Counted from the first letter of the stretch, positions 1 through 7,562 are shown. The stretch is DNA of 13,859 nucleotides from Pseudomonadota bacterium (GCA_030671915.1 DAOVHN010000015.1:1-13859), one strand, 5' to 3'. Translations and numbers: made by a program. Notes: generated by a model from the sequence alone, not told the origin.

Positions 1-505
1 CCGGCGCGCCTCCGGCCTCGCCGGTCACACTCATCAGCCCGCTGACGCCCTGGACGGTGACGTCGAATGCCCCTCGTGCGGCGTAGGGCCCGGTCTGCCC
101 GTAGCCCGAGATCGAGCAATAGACGAGCCGCGGATTGACCGCCCGCAGATCCTCGTAGCCCAGCCCGAGGCGCGGCAATACGCCGGGCCGGTAGTTTTCC
201 ACCATCACATCCGCCGCCGCGGCCAGGCGCTTGAGCCGTGCGACATCGCCCGCATTCTTCAGGTCCAACGTGACGCTGCGCTTGTTGCGGTTTACGGAGG
301 CGAAATTCTCGCTGAAGAGCTCGCCATCGTCGCCCCCGGTCAGCGGCGGCCAGTTGCGCATGCCGTCGCCGCCGTCGGGGCGCTCCACCTTTACAACATC
401 GGCGCCAAGATCGGCCAACAGCGACCCGGCGAACGGCCCCGCCGCGATCTGCCCCAGTTCCAGCACCCGTATTCCGGCCAGCGGGCCATTTGCCTCTTCG
501 GTCAC
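1..505 (-). CDS. CaiB/BaiF family (family III) CoA-transferase, N-terminal part, runs off the left edge
   Basis: Family III CoA-transferases move CoA between carboxylic acids in the cytoplasm. The 168 visible residues start with GPLAGIRVLELGQIAAGPFA, the family's first beta-strand and CoA-binding loop. LLADLGADVVKVERP, the NRNKRSVTLDLK segment, VMVENYRPGVLPRLGLGYEDL and YCSISGYGQTGPYA follow. All are hallmark stretches of the N-terminal Rossmann-like domain. The catalytic aspartate lies near residue 169 in characterised members, just beyond the window edge, so activity cannot be judged here. The GTG start at 505 is chosen because GGAGG sits about 9 bases upstream on the minus strand and the family signature begins within 8 residues. 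The gene is divergent from the histidine kinase. The acyl substrate cannot be told from sequence, because CaiB, formyl-CoA transferase and racemase subtypes share these motifs. Confidence 0.93.
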   Translation of the reverse strand, partial: MTEEANGPLAGIRVLELGQIAAGPFAGSLLADLGADVVKVERPDGGDGMRNWPPLTGGDDGELFSENFASVNRNKRSVTLDLKNAGDVARLKRLAAAADVMVENYRPGVLPRLGLGYEDLRAVNPRLVYCSISGYGQTGPYAARGAFDVTVQGVSGLMSVTGEAGGAP

Positions 506-549
506 GCCCTGTCCCTCCAGTTGCGGTTCCGGATGACTATTAGTGCATT

Positions 550-563
550 TCGCCCATGGGCGA
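550..563. repeat. Perfect 14-bp palindrome between divergent genes
   Basis: TCGCCCATGGGCGA reads identically on both strands. It lies in the 226-bp gap between the CoA-transferase (-) and the histidine kinase (+), about 45 bp upstream of the CoA-transferase start. GCGATATC overlaps its right edge (560-567) and recurs at 620-627. Its place in a divergent promoter region fits an operator, but no regulator is known. The rest of the gap is an AT-rich island at about 628-675; I found no convincing -35/-10 pair there. Confidence 0.4.
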
Positions 564-731
564 TATCTGCTTTGCCTACCTTATACCAGGGCTTATCGCA
601 GGCGGGGACCAATACAGCCGCGATATCAGAAATATACAATTTATCTAAAATTTTATCTTTCTTTGTTGTTTGCATGCGGCTATTGCTTGCCCTCGGGTTG
701 CGTCCTCTGGGTAGTCAAGGCATAGGGCAAA

Positions 732-1883
732 ATGAACAATAAGGGTCCCGCATCAGCCGTGCCTTCCGCAAAAGAAAGCGGCGGCGAACAGGACGCTGGC
801 GGCCAGGCTTGGGCGGCAGCTTCGTTTGCCGTGCTGGCCGCGGCGATCTTTGCCGCCGATCTGTGGCTGCCTTCGGACATAGCCGGAAGCGTGGCCTATG
901 TGGCGCCGATTCTGCTTGGGTGGCGATTCTCGGGCCCACGCTTTATCGTCCTGTACGGCGGCGTTGCGACGTTGCTTACCGTCGCGGAACTGCTCCTCTC
1001 GCCGGCCGCCGGGATGGCGTGGGTGGCCCTGACCAACAGGGGGCTCGCGCTATTCGCGATATGGATAACCGTCATCATGCTCGCCCGGGCCAACGGCGCG
1101 GAGAAAGCGCTCGGCCAGGCCAATGACGAACTCGAACAACGGGCGGCATCGCATACTGCCGAGTTGCGGGATGCCCGGGCGGCGCTTGCCCGCGCCGAGC
1201 GTCTTGCCGAAATGGGCCAGCTGACCGGCACCGTCGCGCATGAACTGCGCAACCCCCTCGCGGTGATCACGACATCGATCGCCGTGATCGAGAGCAAATC
1301 CAAAAAAGTGAATCTCGACCTCGAGGCTGCCCTGGCCCGCGCGCATCGAAGCATCAAACGTTGCGAAAGCATCATTACCGAACATCTGGACTTCGCCCGC
1401 GCGAAGGGACATCGGCCGCAGCCCGCAATCCTTGACGACTGGCTGTCCGAGGTTCTGAACGAAACGCGGCTGCCGGAAAGGGTTGTCCTGAAGCGCGACC
1501 TCGGCACTGACGGAGCCATCGTCCATATAGACCCGGAGTCGTTGCGGCGCGCCCTCATCAACCTGATCGACAACGCCTGCCAGTCCATGATCGCCAGGAT
1601 AGGCGGTGTGGATGCGGCGGCGGACCACCGGCTGGCTGTAACGAGTCGAATCGAGGACGGCAGCCTGGTCATCATCGTGTCGGACAATGGCCCGGGAATT
1701 CCGGCCGAAATTCTGGCGCGGCTGCCCGAACCGCTGTTCAGCACCAGGGATTCGGGAACCGGTCTGGGACTGCCGGTGGTCCAGCGAATCATGGACGACC
1801 ATGGCGGCAGCCTGCAAATCGACAGCAGGCCTGGACAGGGAACGCAGGTTATCCTGCGCCTCCCGCACGCAGATCAAAGCTGA
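732..1883 (+). CDS. Membrane-anchored sensor histidine kinase (HisKA + HATPase_c), orphan
   Basis: Two-component sensor kinase of 383 aa. A short cytoplasmic N-terminus is followed by three or four hydrophobic segments (about 27-46, 53-65, 71-90 and 97-118), with no large periplasmic sensor loop. Ligand or membrane sensing would therefore have to occur within or near the bilayer. A charged helical linker (122-160) leads to the H-box, with phosphoacceptor His170 in VAHELRNPL. The ATP-binding domain has an N-box with Asn277 and Asn281, a G1 box DNGPGIP (318-324), an F-box around PLFSTRD and a G2 box GTGLGL (342-347). All residues needed for autophosphorylation appear present. There is no receiver domain and no response regulator beside it, so it is an orphan in this window. 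The ribosome-binding site is weak (AGGGC before the ATG). It ends 25 bp from the convergent yajQ. Confidence 0.93.
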   Translation: MNNKGPASAVPSAKESGGEQDAGGQAWAAASFAVLAAAIFAADLWLPSDIAGSVAYVAPILLGWRFSGPRFIVLYGGVATLLTVAELLLSPAAGMAWVALTNRGLALFAIWITVIMLARANGAEKALGQANDELEQRAASHTAELRDARAALARAERLAEMGQLTGTVAHELRNPLAVITTSIAVIESKSKKVNLDLEAALARAHRSIKRCESIITEHLDFARAKGHRPQPAILDDWLSEVLNETRLPERVVLKRDLGTDGAIVHIDPESLRRALINLIDNACQSMIARIGGVDAAADHRLAVTSRIEDGSLVIIVSDNGPGIPAEILARLPEPLFSTRDSGTGLGLPVVQRIMDDHGGSLQIDSRPGQGTQVILRLPHADQS

Positions 1884-1908
1884 AGCACCTCAATTTTCCG
1901 ACTCCGGA

Positions 1909-2394
1909 TCAATCCCGGAAATTCACATATTGCAGGGGCTGTTCGATATCCAGCCCCTTGATCAGCGCGATGGCGGCCTGCAGGTCGTCGCGTTTTTTGC
2001 CGGTGACGCGCAATTCGTCGCCCTGGATGGCGACCTGCACTTTCACCTTTTCGGCCTTGACCGCCTTGGTGATCTTCTGGGCGACCTCTCGCTCGATGCC
2101 CTGCTTGATGGCGACCTTCTGGCGCAGCGTGTTGTGCGAGGCGGGCTCCGGTGTGCCAAAATCGAAGGCGCCCGCATCCAGCTTGCGCTTGGCCATGTGG
2201 GTGCGCAGGATTTCATGCACCTGCTTCAACTTGAACTCATCGTCGGCATGGATGGTCAGCGCCTCGTCGGTGCGCTCGATCGAGCAACTGCTGCCCTTGA
2301 AATCGTAACGCGTCCCGATCTCGCGCATCGCGCCCTGGACGGCGTTGTCGACTTCCGGGATTTCGGTACGGGAAACGACATCGAATGAAGGCAT
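1909..2394 (-). CDS. yajQ: YajQ family nucleotide-binding (cyclic di-GMP-binding) protein
   Basis: The 161-aa product matches the usual YajQ length. It begins with the family signature MPSFDVVS, followed by VDNAVQGAMREIGTRYDFKG. Later conserved pieces are a QKVAIKQGIEREVAQKI segment, KVKVQVAIQGDELRVTGKKR and DDLQAAIALIKG. The fold is two ferredoxin-like domains. In Xanthomonas the homologue binds cyclic di-GMP and controls transcription of virulence genes; the general role elsewhere is unsettled. The frame stays open up to an ATG at 2436, but I chose 2394 because essentially all family members begin MPSFD and the extra 14 residues look unrelated. Neither start has a strong ribosome-binding site. 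It lies 86 bp downstream of the DUF1989 gene on the same strand and could be co-transcribed with it. Confidence 0.93.
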   Translation of the reverse strand: MPSFDVVSRTEIPEVDNAVQGAMREIGTRYDFKGSSCSIERTDEALTIHADDEFKLKQVHEILRTHMAKRKLDAGAFDFGTPEPASHNTLRQKVAIKQGIEREVAQKITKAVKAEKVKVQVAIQGDELRVTGKKRDDLQAAIALIKGLDIEQPLQYVNFRD

Positions 2395-2480
2395 GGACTG
2401 ATACTCGCTGTGGCTGGTGAAAATGCGGTCGCCCATAATCCCACAGCCCGAGGCGGCATGCCAGCCCCGCGGGCGCCCCG

Positions 2481-3116
2481 CTATTCCGACGACCAGACGA
2501 TGGCGCGGATGGGGGTGGGACCCCGGTCTCCGGTGGCGGGGTTCAGGGCCTCGGGGCAGTTGGACAGCACGGCCAGAACGTCCATCTCGGCGCGCAAATC
2601 CACATAGTCGCCTGGCTTCGACAGCGCGTCCACGATCCGCGCCTCGCCATCGGGCCCGATCGGCACATACATGAAGAAATTGACGTTGGAGACGATATGT
2701 TCAGGCCCGACACCATGCTTTGCAAGCTCGCGCTCGAAATTGCGCTGGCAGCATTCCGGATTGCTCTTGCCGTAGCGCACCTCGTCGATCTCGAAGGAAC
2801 AGCAGCCGAAGATCGTATCGTGCCGCCCGCAGGTATCCGCCACTACGGTCATCATCGGTCGCGCCAGCGACGAACGCAGCACCGTGCCCTCGCCGACGTA
2901 AATATTGCACGGCACCTTGATGGTATTGGCGGCGTGGTATCGTTCCGACGGGTCGTCGGCATTGAAACAGAGGAAATCGACCGCCTGCTGGCCTTCCAGA
3001 TCGATCAGCCGCAGGATGTTGCCGCGCGCGACCCGCGCACTCCACGGCGCGCGCGCCGGCACGACGGTATCTTCGATGACGCGGCCATGAGGAAGCTGGA
3101 ATTCGGAAGGGGACAT
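2481..3116 (-). CDS. DUF1989 / urea carboxylase-associated family protein
   Basis: A 211-aa soluble protein of the DUF1989 family, whose members often sit beside urea carboxylase/allophanate hydrolase or aminomethyltransferase genes. Conserved stretches are QQAVDFLCFN (43-52), the Cys/His-rich core DTCGRHDTIFGCCS (94-107), CCQRNF (122-127), NVNFFMYVPI (144-153), SNCPEALNP (185-193) and the terminal TPIRAIVW (201-208). The clustered Cys and His residues are plausible metal ligands. The enzymatic role of the family is not established, and no urea carboxylase gene is visible here, so I assign no reaction. The ATG at 3116 begins MSPSEF with only a weak AGGG upstream. The gene is divergent from the FKBP gene across a 219-bp gap and probably shares that promoter region. 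Confidence 0.88.
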   Translation of the reverse strand: MSPSEFQLPHGRVIEDTVVPARAPWSARVARGNILRLIDLEGQQAVDFLCFNADDPSERYHAANTIKVPCNIYVGEGTVLRSSLARPMMTVVADTCGRHDTIFGCCSFEIDEVRYGKSNPECCQRNFERELAKHGVGPEHIVSNVNFFMYVPIGPDGEARIVDALSKPGDYVDLRAEMDVLAVLSNCPEALNPATGDRGPTPIRAIVWSSE

Positions 3117-3335
3117 GTGGGATGCAGACCCTGTTCAACCGATAGTGAAATGCCAGTATTCCACAGCTTTCTCGGCTGCGCCAGCCCGGCGGCGGCAGTG
3201 TTCGCTACCCCCATGACTCACCGGAACGGCTGTGTTAGGGTTGCGGCCCTTATCCATGCTTTTGCTAATGTTCTGTCGGCCCCTCACGCGATGTCGCCAG
3301 TTATGCAGGGCGACATAGACGAAGAGAGGCGAATT

Positions 3336-3764
3336 GTGAGCGAAGCAAAATCGGGCGATACCGTCCGCATCCACTACACCGGCACATTGACCGACGGCAC
3401 CTGTTTCGACAGCTCGGAAGGGCGCGACCCGCTGGAGTTCACCCTTGGCGGCGGGCAGGTCATCCCAGGCCTGGAACGCGAAATCTTCGGCATGAAGGTG
3501 GGCGAGAAGAAGACCGTCACGGCGGTCGCCGACGAGGCCTATGGCCAGCCCAACCCGGCCGCGATGCAGGAAGTGCCCCGCGCCACCATCCCGCCGGAGA
3601 TCGAACTGGCGGTCGGCGGTCAGCTGCAGGCGATGACCGAGGACGGGCGGGAGGTCTCCGTGACCATCGTCGCGCTCACCGAGGACACAGTCACCATGGA
3701 CGCCAACCACCCGCTGGCCGGCAAGGATCTGGTCTTCGACGTGGAGCTGGTGGAAATCGCCTGA
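3336..3764 (+). CDS. SlyD-like FKBP-type peptidyl-prolyl cis-trans isomerase
   Basis: A 142-aa cytoplasmic prolyl isomerase/chaperone. The FKBP half opens with GDTVRIHYTGTLTDG (7-21), FDSSEGRDPLEFTLG and GGQVIPGLE (39-47), which form the active-site walls. The insert-in-flap chaperone domain follows at about 70-122. The FKBP fold resumes with NHPLAGKDLVFDVELVEI (124-141), the SlyD/FkpA-type signature. Unlike E. coli SlyD there is no His/Cys-rich metal-binding tail; the protein stops right after the last strand, so a nickel-handling role is unlikely. The GTG start at 3336 is preferred because AGAGAGGC lies about 6 bases upstream and only a few residues precede the conserved core. Upstream in-frame ATGs at 3291 and 3303 would add poorly conserved residues. 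No clear terminator follows. Confidence 0.92.
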   Translation: MSEAKSGDTVRIHYTGTLTDGTCFDSSEGRDPLEFTLGGGQVIPGLEREIFGMKVGEKKTVTAVADEAYGQPNPAAMQEVPRATIPPEIELAVGGQLQAMTEDGREVSVTIVALTEDTVTMDANHPLAGKDLVFDVELVEIA

Positions 3765-3802
3765 TCCCCTGCCCATTTACAAATGCGCTAGGCTCATCCG
3801 CG

Positions 3803-3832
3803 TTGACAGCGGCCTGACATGACAAGTCTGAT
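3803..3832 (+). promoter_or_regulatory. Candidate housekeeping promoter for mog
   Basis: A perfect -35 box TTGACA (3803-3808) is followed after 18 bases by TCTGAT (3827-3832), which matches TATAAT at four of six positions. Transcription would begin near 3839, giving a leader of about 39 nt before the mog start codon. The match is by eye; spacing is at the long end and the -10 is imperfect. Confidence 0.45.
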
Positions 3833-3877
3833 GCGTTTAGCGGCCCTCGAAATTTACAGCCAATTGCCAAGGGAATC

Positions 3878-4411
3878 ATGCCGGACATCAAAATAGGAAT
3901 TCTGACGGCGTCGGACCGGGCCAGCGCCGGGATCTACGAGGACATATCGGGCCCGGCCATTGTCGATACGCTCAACGATTATCTCAGCAGCGAGTGGCGG
4001 GCGGTCCGCCGGGTAATTCCGGACGACCGGGCGGTGGTTGAGAAAGCCCTGATCGAACTGGCCGACGAGGAAGGCTGTTGCCTGATTGTCACCACCGGCG
4101 GCACCGGGCCGGCACCGCGCGACCTTGTGCCCGAGGCAACGGAGGCCGTCTGCGACAAGATGATGCCGGGGTTCGGTGAGTTGATGCGCCAGGTGAGCCT
4201 GCAATATGTGCCGACTGCCATCCTGTCGCGCCAGACCGCGGGCATTCGAGGCCGCACCCTGATCGTCAACCTGCCGGGAAAGCCCAAATCGATCCGCGAA
4301 TGCCTGGACGCAGTCTTCCCCGCCATCCCCTATTGTATAGACCTGATCGAAGGCCCGTATCTGGAAACCAACGAGGACGTCGTCAAGGCCTTCCGCCCGA
4401 AGGGCGCTTAG
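3878..4411 (+). CDS. mog: Molybdopterin adenylyltransferase (Mog/MogA)
   Basis: Mog adenylylates molybdopterin with ATP, preparing it for molybdate insertion by MoeA in molybdenum cofactor biosynthesis (cytoplasmic, trimeric). The 177-aa sequence shows GILTASDRASAGIYED (7-22), IPDD with the conserved acidic residue near 49, TTGGTGPAPRD (72-82, Asp82 equivalent to the catalytic Asp82 of E. coli Mog), MPGFGELMRQ (96-105), PTAILSRQTAGIRG (112-125) and NLPGKPKSIRECL (131-143). It ends PYCIDLIEGPYLET...AFRPK, as in E. coli Mog. It lacks the roughly 15-residue insertion that E. coli Mog carries just before the PYCI segment, which accounts for its shorter length. AAGGGA precedes the ATG at good spacing. 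No other moa/moe genes are in the window. It runs convergently into glcB with an 18-bp gap. Confidence 0.95.
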   Translation: MPDIKIGILTASDRASAGIYEDISGPAIVDTLNDYLSSEWRAVRRVIPDDRAVVEKALIELADEEGCCLIVTTGGTGPAPRDLVPEATEAVCDKMMPGFGELMRQVSLQYVPTAILSRQTAGIRGRTLIVNLPGKPKSIRECLDAVFPAIPYCIDLIEGPYLETNEDVVKAFRPKGA

Positions 4412-4429
4412 GGTGCGGATCCCGCCCGC

Positions 4430-6607
4430 TTACGCCGCGTATTTCTGTTTGGCTTCGCGGCGGCCGGCGTGGAGAATGGGCTCGGTGTAGCCGCTGGGTT
4501 GCTGACGAGCCTTGAAGACGAGGTCTCGGGCCGCCTGGAAGCCGATGCTGGACTCGAAATCGGGGGCCATGTTGCGGTAGGCCGGATCGCCCGCGTTCTG
4601 GCGGTCGACCACGGCGGCCATGCGCCGCATGGTCTCTGTGACCTGCTCTTGCGTGCAGATGCCGTGATACAGCCAGTTGGCGACATGCATGCTGGAGATG
4701 CGCAGCGTCGCGCGGTCTTCCATCAGCCCGACATCGTCGATGTCGGGCACCTTGGAGCAGCCGATGCCCTGCTCGACCCAGCGGATGACGTAGCCGAGAA
4801 TGCCCTGCAGATTGTTGTCCAGTTCCTGCTGGATTTCCTCGGGCGCAAGGTTGCGGCCGGCGAGCAGCGGGATGTTCAGGATATCGTCCAGGCTGGCCCG
4901 TTTGCGCGAGGCCAGCTCTTTCTGGCGTTCCGCGACGTTGACCTGGTGGTAATGGATCGCATGCAGCGTCGCCGCGGTCGGCGACGGCACCCAGGCCGTG
5001 TTGGCGCCGGCCATGGGATGGGCGCCCTTGGTCTCCATCATTTCCCGCATCTCGTCGGGCTTGGCCCACATGCCCTTGCCGATCTGGGCGCGGCCCGGCA
5101 GGCCGCATTCCAGGCCGATATCGACATTCCAGTCCTCGTAGGCCGCAATCCAGGGCTGCGCCTTGATCTCGTCCTTGCGCAGGAACGGCCCGGCCTCCAT
5201 GCTGGTGTAGATCTCGTCGCCGGTCCGGTCGAGGAAGCCGGTATTGATAAAGACGACGCGGTCCTTCGCGGCGCGGATGCACTCCTTGAGGTTTACCGTG
5301 GTGCGGCGCTCCTCGTCCATGATGCCGACCTTCATGGTGTTGCGCGCGAGGCCCAGCGCGTCCTCGACGCGGGAGAACAGCTCGCAGGTGAAGGCCACTT
5401 CTTCCGGCCCGTGCATTTTCGGCTTTACGACATACATGCTGCCGGTGCGGCTGTTGCGCAGTTTGCCGAGCCCCTTGATATCGTGGATCGCGATCAGTGC
5501 CGTCACCATGGCGTCGAGAAAGCTTTCGGGAACCTCCCTGCCGTCGCTGTCGAGCACCGCATCGCTGGTCATCAGCTGCGCCGCGTTGCGGACCAGCAGC
5601 AGGCTGCGCCCGTGCAAGGTGAGCGTGGAGCCGTCCGGCGCGACGAATTCGCGGTCCGGGTTGAGACGGCGGGTCAAGGGCTTGCCGCCCTTCTCGAAGG
5701 TCTCCTCGAGATCGCCCTTCATCAGGCCGAGCCAGTTGGAATAAACCAGCACCTTGTCTTCGGCATCAACGGCGGCGACCGAATCCTCGCAATCCTGGAT
5801 CGTGGTCACGGCGGCTTCGAGGACCATGTCCTTGACCCCCGCCGGATGATCCTTACCGACCAGATGGTCGCGGTCGATCTGCAGCTCGATATGCAATTTG
5901 TTGTTGCACAGCAGCACCGACGTCGGCGCGTCGGCGTCGCCCAGATAACCCACGAATTTTTCTGGCTGTACGAGGCCCGTCTCGCTACCGTCTGCCAGCG
6001 TCACCGCCAGCGCCTGGCCGGACAGCCGGTACGCCGTCGCATCCTTATGGCTTCCATCTGCGAGCGGCGCGGCCTGGTCCAGCACGTCGCCGGCATAGTC
6101 CATAACTGCCTTGCCGCGCAGCGGGTTGTAGCCGTCGCCCGTCTCGAGGCCACCGTCCTCGGGAATCACGTCGGTGCCGTAGAGCGCATCGTAGAGTCTG
6201 CCCCAGCGGGCGTTCGACGCGTTCAGCGCATAGCGCGCATTGTTCACCGGGACGACGAGCTGCGGCCCCGCGATGGTGGCGATCTCGGCGTCGACATTTT
6301 CCGTTGCGATCCCGAAATCGCCGCCCTCGGGCAGCAGATAGCCGATTTCCTGAAGGAAGGCCTTGTAGGCGGCCGCGTCATGGGGTTGTCCCTTGCGCGC
6401 CCGGTGCCAATCATCGATTCTCGCCTGGAGGTCTTCGCGCTGCCGCAGCAGCGCCGTGTTCTTCGGCCCAAGGTCGGACAGAATCGCCTCGAAGGCGGCC
6501 CAGAATGCGTCCGGGTCCACCCCGGTGCCGGGCGCGGCCCGCTTGGCAATGAAATCGTGCAGCACGGCAGCCACCAGCAGGCCGCCCTTTTTCATCCGCT
6601 CCGTCAT
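4430..6607 (-). CDS. glcB: Malate synthase G
   Basis: Condenses glyoxylate with acetyl-CoA to give malate and CoA, as part of the glyoxylate shunt or glycolate use. The 725-aa length matches the monomeric G isoform (723 in E. coli) and similarity is continuous. Aligned by motif to the E. coli enzyme, the catalytic residues are present: Arg340 in LLLVRN (R338), Glu432 in GIMDEERRT (E427, Mg2+), Asp460 in GFLDRTGDE (D455, Mg2+) and Asp631 in LMEDRATLR (D631, general base). Cys617 in GIGCSKVPD is also kept. Other hallmarks are [34 protein letters not shown] and [16 protein letters not shown]. The first ATG (6607) has only weak GCGGGAAA upstream; an in-frame ATG at 6595 preceded by ACGGAG is an alternative, shortening the protein by four residues. 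No isocitrate lyase or glycolate oxidase gene is nearby. Confidence 0.97.
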   Translation of the reverse strand: MTERMKKGGLLVAAVLHDFIAKRAAPGTGVDPDAFWAAFEAILSDLGPKNTALLRQREDLQARIDDWHRARKGQPHDAAAYKAFLQEIGYLLPEGGDFGIATENVDAEIATIAGPQLVVPVNNARYALNASNARWGRLYDALYGTDVIPEDGGLETGDGYNPLRGKAVMDYAGDVLDQAAPLADGSHKDATAYRLSGQALAVTLADGSETGLVQPEKFVGYLGDADAPTSVLLCNNKLHIELQIDRDHLVGKDHPAGVKDMVLEAAVTTIQDCEDSVAAVDAEDKVLVYSNWLGLMKGDLEETFEKGGKPLTRRLNPDREFVAPDGSTLTLHGRSLLLVRNAAQLMTSDAVLDSDGREVPESFLDAMVTALIAIHDIKGLGKLRNSRTGSMYVVKPKMHGPEEVAFTCELFSRVEDALGLARNTMKVGIMDEERRTTVNLKECIRAAKDRVVFINTGFLDRTGDEIYTSMEAGPFLRKDEIKAQPWIAAYEDWNVDIGLECGLPGRAQIGKGMWAKPDEMREMMETKGAHPMAGANTAWVPSPTAATLHAIHYHQVNVAERQKELASRKRASLDDILNIPLLAGRNLAPEEIQQELDNNLQGILGYVIRWVEQGIGCSKVPDIDDVGLMEDRATLRISSMHVANWLYHGICTQEQVTETMRRMAAVVDRQNAGDPAYRNMAPDFESSIGFQAARDLVFKARQQPSGYTEPILHAGRREAKQKYAA

Positions 6608-6682
6608 TTTCCCGCGTCTCTTCGCTTGATTTTCACTTCCCCCTGCCCGGCCGCCAAACCGGCCCCAGCGGGGCGCGCAATA

Positions 6683-6700
6683 TGCCGTACGCCCACGGCA
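6683..6700. repeat. Inverted repeat in the glcB leader
   Basis: TGCCGT and ACGGCA form perfect 6-bp arms around a 6-base loop. It lies about 75-93 bp upstream of the glcB start codon, so it could fold in the mRNA leader or act as an operator. The short GC-rich arms could also arise by chance. Confidence 0.3.
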
Positions 6701-6732
6701 GGGTCCACCGGAATCTGGCTGTTAACCAGCTT

Positions 6733-6753
6733 ATGAACTAAAATCCGGTTCAT
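6733..6753. repeat. Inverted repeat upstream of glcB, possible operator
   Basis: ATGAAC and GTTCAT form perfect 6-bp arms separated by 9 bases, a geometry typical of dimeric repressors. It lies about 125-145 bp upstream of glcB and 240 bp upstream of the operon on the other strand, so glcB is the more likely target. In enterobacteria glcB is controlled by the GntR-family regulator GlcC; no such gene is visible here, so the partner is unknown. Confidence 0.3.
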
Positions 6754-6892
6754 TTTTCCGGAATTCATAGCTTACCCATGTGGGTAGCGCGCCGCCTACA
6801 CCTTCATATGGGATAGTAGCGACGGTGACTCAAGCGTCGAATCCTGCTGGAAATCGCCATTTTTCGTATCATATTGTCTTTTTATTGAAACC

Positions 6893-6917
6893 ATTTGTCA
6901 TACATTCATTGACAAAT
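6893..6917. promoter_or_regulatory. Perfect 8-bp-arm inverted repeat, candidate operator of the psp-type operon
   Basis: ATTTGTCA (6893-6900) and TGACAAAT (6910-6917) are exact reverse complements separated by 9 bases. The right arm overlaps the -35 box TTGACA (6909-6914). A 25-bp two-fold symmetric site over a -35 box is where a repressor would block RNA polymerase. The first gene downstream encodes a likely ribbon-helix-helix protein, an obvious candidate ligand, although that link is inference. Confidence 0.5.
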
Positions 6918-6937
6918 AATTACCCTCTCACCATATG
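6909..6937 (+). promoter_or_regulatory. Candidate promoter of the psp-type operon
   Basis: The -35 box TTGACA (6909-6914) is perfect. The -10 can be read two ways: CATATG after 17 bases (a weak housekeeping match), or CCATAT after 16 bases, within CACCATAT. The latter resembles heat-shock sigma (RpoH) -10 elements. The start site would be near 6943, leaving a leader of about 50 nt before the first gene. A heat-shock promoter would suit an envelope-stress operon, but the match is by eye. Confidence 0.45.
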
Positions 6938-6992
6938 CAATTCATTAATGCATTTGCGCGATGCTTCTAACGCATAGGGAGAATACGGATGA

Positions 6993-7562
6993 ATGGCGAT
7001 GCCTGACAAGATGACGCCGCTGAGCGTGCGGATGAGCGCCGATGACATAGCCATGCTGTCGGCGCTGACAATCCCGGATGCGGTAACGCCAAGCGAGAAG
7101 ATTCGCCGCCTGGTGCGTACCGCTCACCGCCAGCAGCAGGGGCGTAGCGATTACGCCGAGGCCTTACGGGTCGAGGAGGAACGGATCGCCCCACTGTTGC
7201 ACCGAGTGCGGGCGCTGGAGGCCAGCCACCGCGTCCATTCGGAGTTGCTGGTTCATCTGTTGAGTTGGCTGCCAGACATGACGGCGACCGCCATGTCGTC
7301 GCTGGCGGCGTTCGAGAAGGAGGACGGCGTCGAGAAGGTCGCCGGAAATCTGGCGAAAACGGAGGCGGCGGTGGCCGAGCGGGTATTCGGACTGATGCTG
7401 ACGGTACTGCAGTACAGCCTCACCCCGAAGACCCATTGTTACCGGGAGGACGCCGTTACCGGTCGGCTCCCGGAGATTCTGGAGATCGCGCGGCTGCTGG
7501 AACAAAAGGCCGCGCAGCGAACCTCAAGAAAGACAGTGAAAGGAAAAGGAGGAAAATCATGA
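6993..7562 (+). CDS. Unrecognised 189-aa protein with ribbon-helix-helix-like N-terminus, first gene of the pspA-yqiJ-yqiK operon
   Basis: I do not recognise this family. Residues 8-47 fit a ribbon-helix-helix DNA-binding fold: a strand TPLSVRM, a helix SADDIAMLSAL, a turn near PDAVTPSE and a second helix SEKIRRLVRTAHRQ. The rest (50-172) is predicted helical and amphipathic, with single Cys149 and Trp92, and no transmembrane segment. The last 17 residues are Lys/Arg-rich and probably disordered. The stop codon overlaps the pspA start codon (ATGA), so the two are translationally coupled. Start choice is not secure. AGGGAG (6976-6981) is best spaced for an ATG at 6989 that reads only five codons, and is 11 bases from the ATG used; Met3 (6999) and Met7 (7011) are other options. 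Position and fold suggest a local regulator or PspA partner, which is inference. Confidence 0.75.
   Translation: MAMPDKMTPLSVRMSADDIAMLSALTIPDAVTPSEKIRRLVRTAHRQQQGRSDYAEALRVEEERIAPLLHRVRALEASHRVHSELLVHLLSWLPDMTATAMSSLAAFEKEDGVEKVAGNLAKTEAAVAERVFGLMLTVLQYSLTPKTHCYREDAVTGRLPEILEIARLLEQKAAQRTSRKTVKGKGGKS

Larger units (their letters stand above)
6608..6992. other. 385-bp divergent intergenic region between glcB and the psp-type operon
   Basis: The stretch has two parts. The GC-rich left part (6608-6720) is the glcB leader and holds the 6683-6700 inverted repeat. The right part becomes AT-rich, most strongly at about 6850-6960, and carries the operon promoter and operator described separately. 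Also present are TCCGG/CCGGA arms (6744-6748 and 6758-6762) and a 12-bp interrupted palindrome, ACCCA-TG-TGGGT (6774-6785). I see no coding potential, RNA gene or sigma-54 type GG-N10-GC promoter. Confidence 0.6.

Noticed and set aside
896..1877. Two long minus-strand open frames (298 and 275 codons) across the histidine kinase gene.
   Set aside because: Both are antisense to well-conserved kinase motifs and have no domain signature.
1884..1908. Possible terminator between the histidine kinase and yajQ.
   Set aside because: Only short imperfect arms (TTCCG/CGGAA) without a T-run; not enough to call.
2697..3335. N-terminal extension of the FKBP frame, open back to 2697.
   Set aside because: It is antisense to the DUF1989 gene and the divergent promoter; FKBP similarity begins only after 3336, where there is a GTG with a ribosome-binding site.
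4469..6736. A 755-codon open frame on the plus strand antisense to glcB, longer than glcB itself.
   Set aside because: The minus strand encodes a full malate synthase G with all catalytic residues. The antisense translation is a low-complexity Arg/Val/Gly/Asp-rich product with no recognisable domain, a usual by-product of GC-rich third positions.
6891..6917. Pho box reading of TTGTCAT and neighbouring sequence.
   Set aside because: A Pho box needs direct repeats at 11-bp spacing; here the arms are inverted with a 9-base spacer.
6780..6992. A sigma-54 promoter and PspF-type enhancer site before the psp-type operon.
   Set aside because: No TGGCA-N7-TTGC-like element was seen, and no PspF gene is present in the window.
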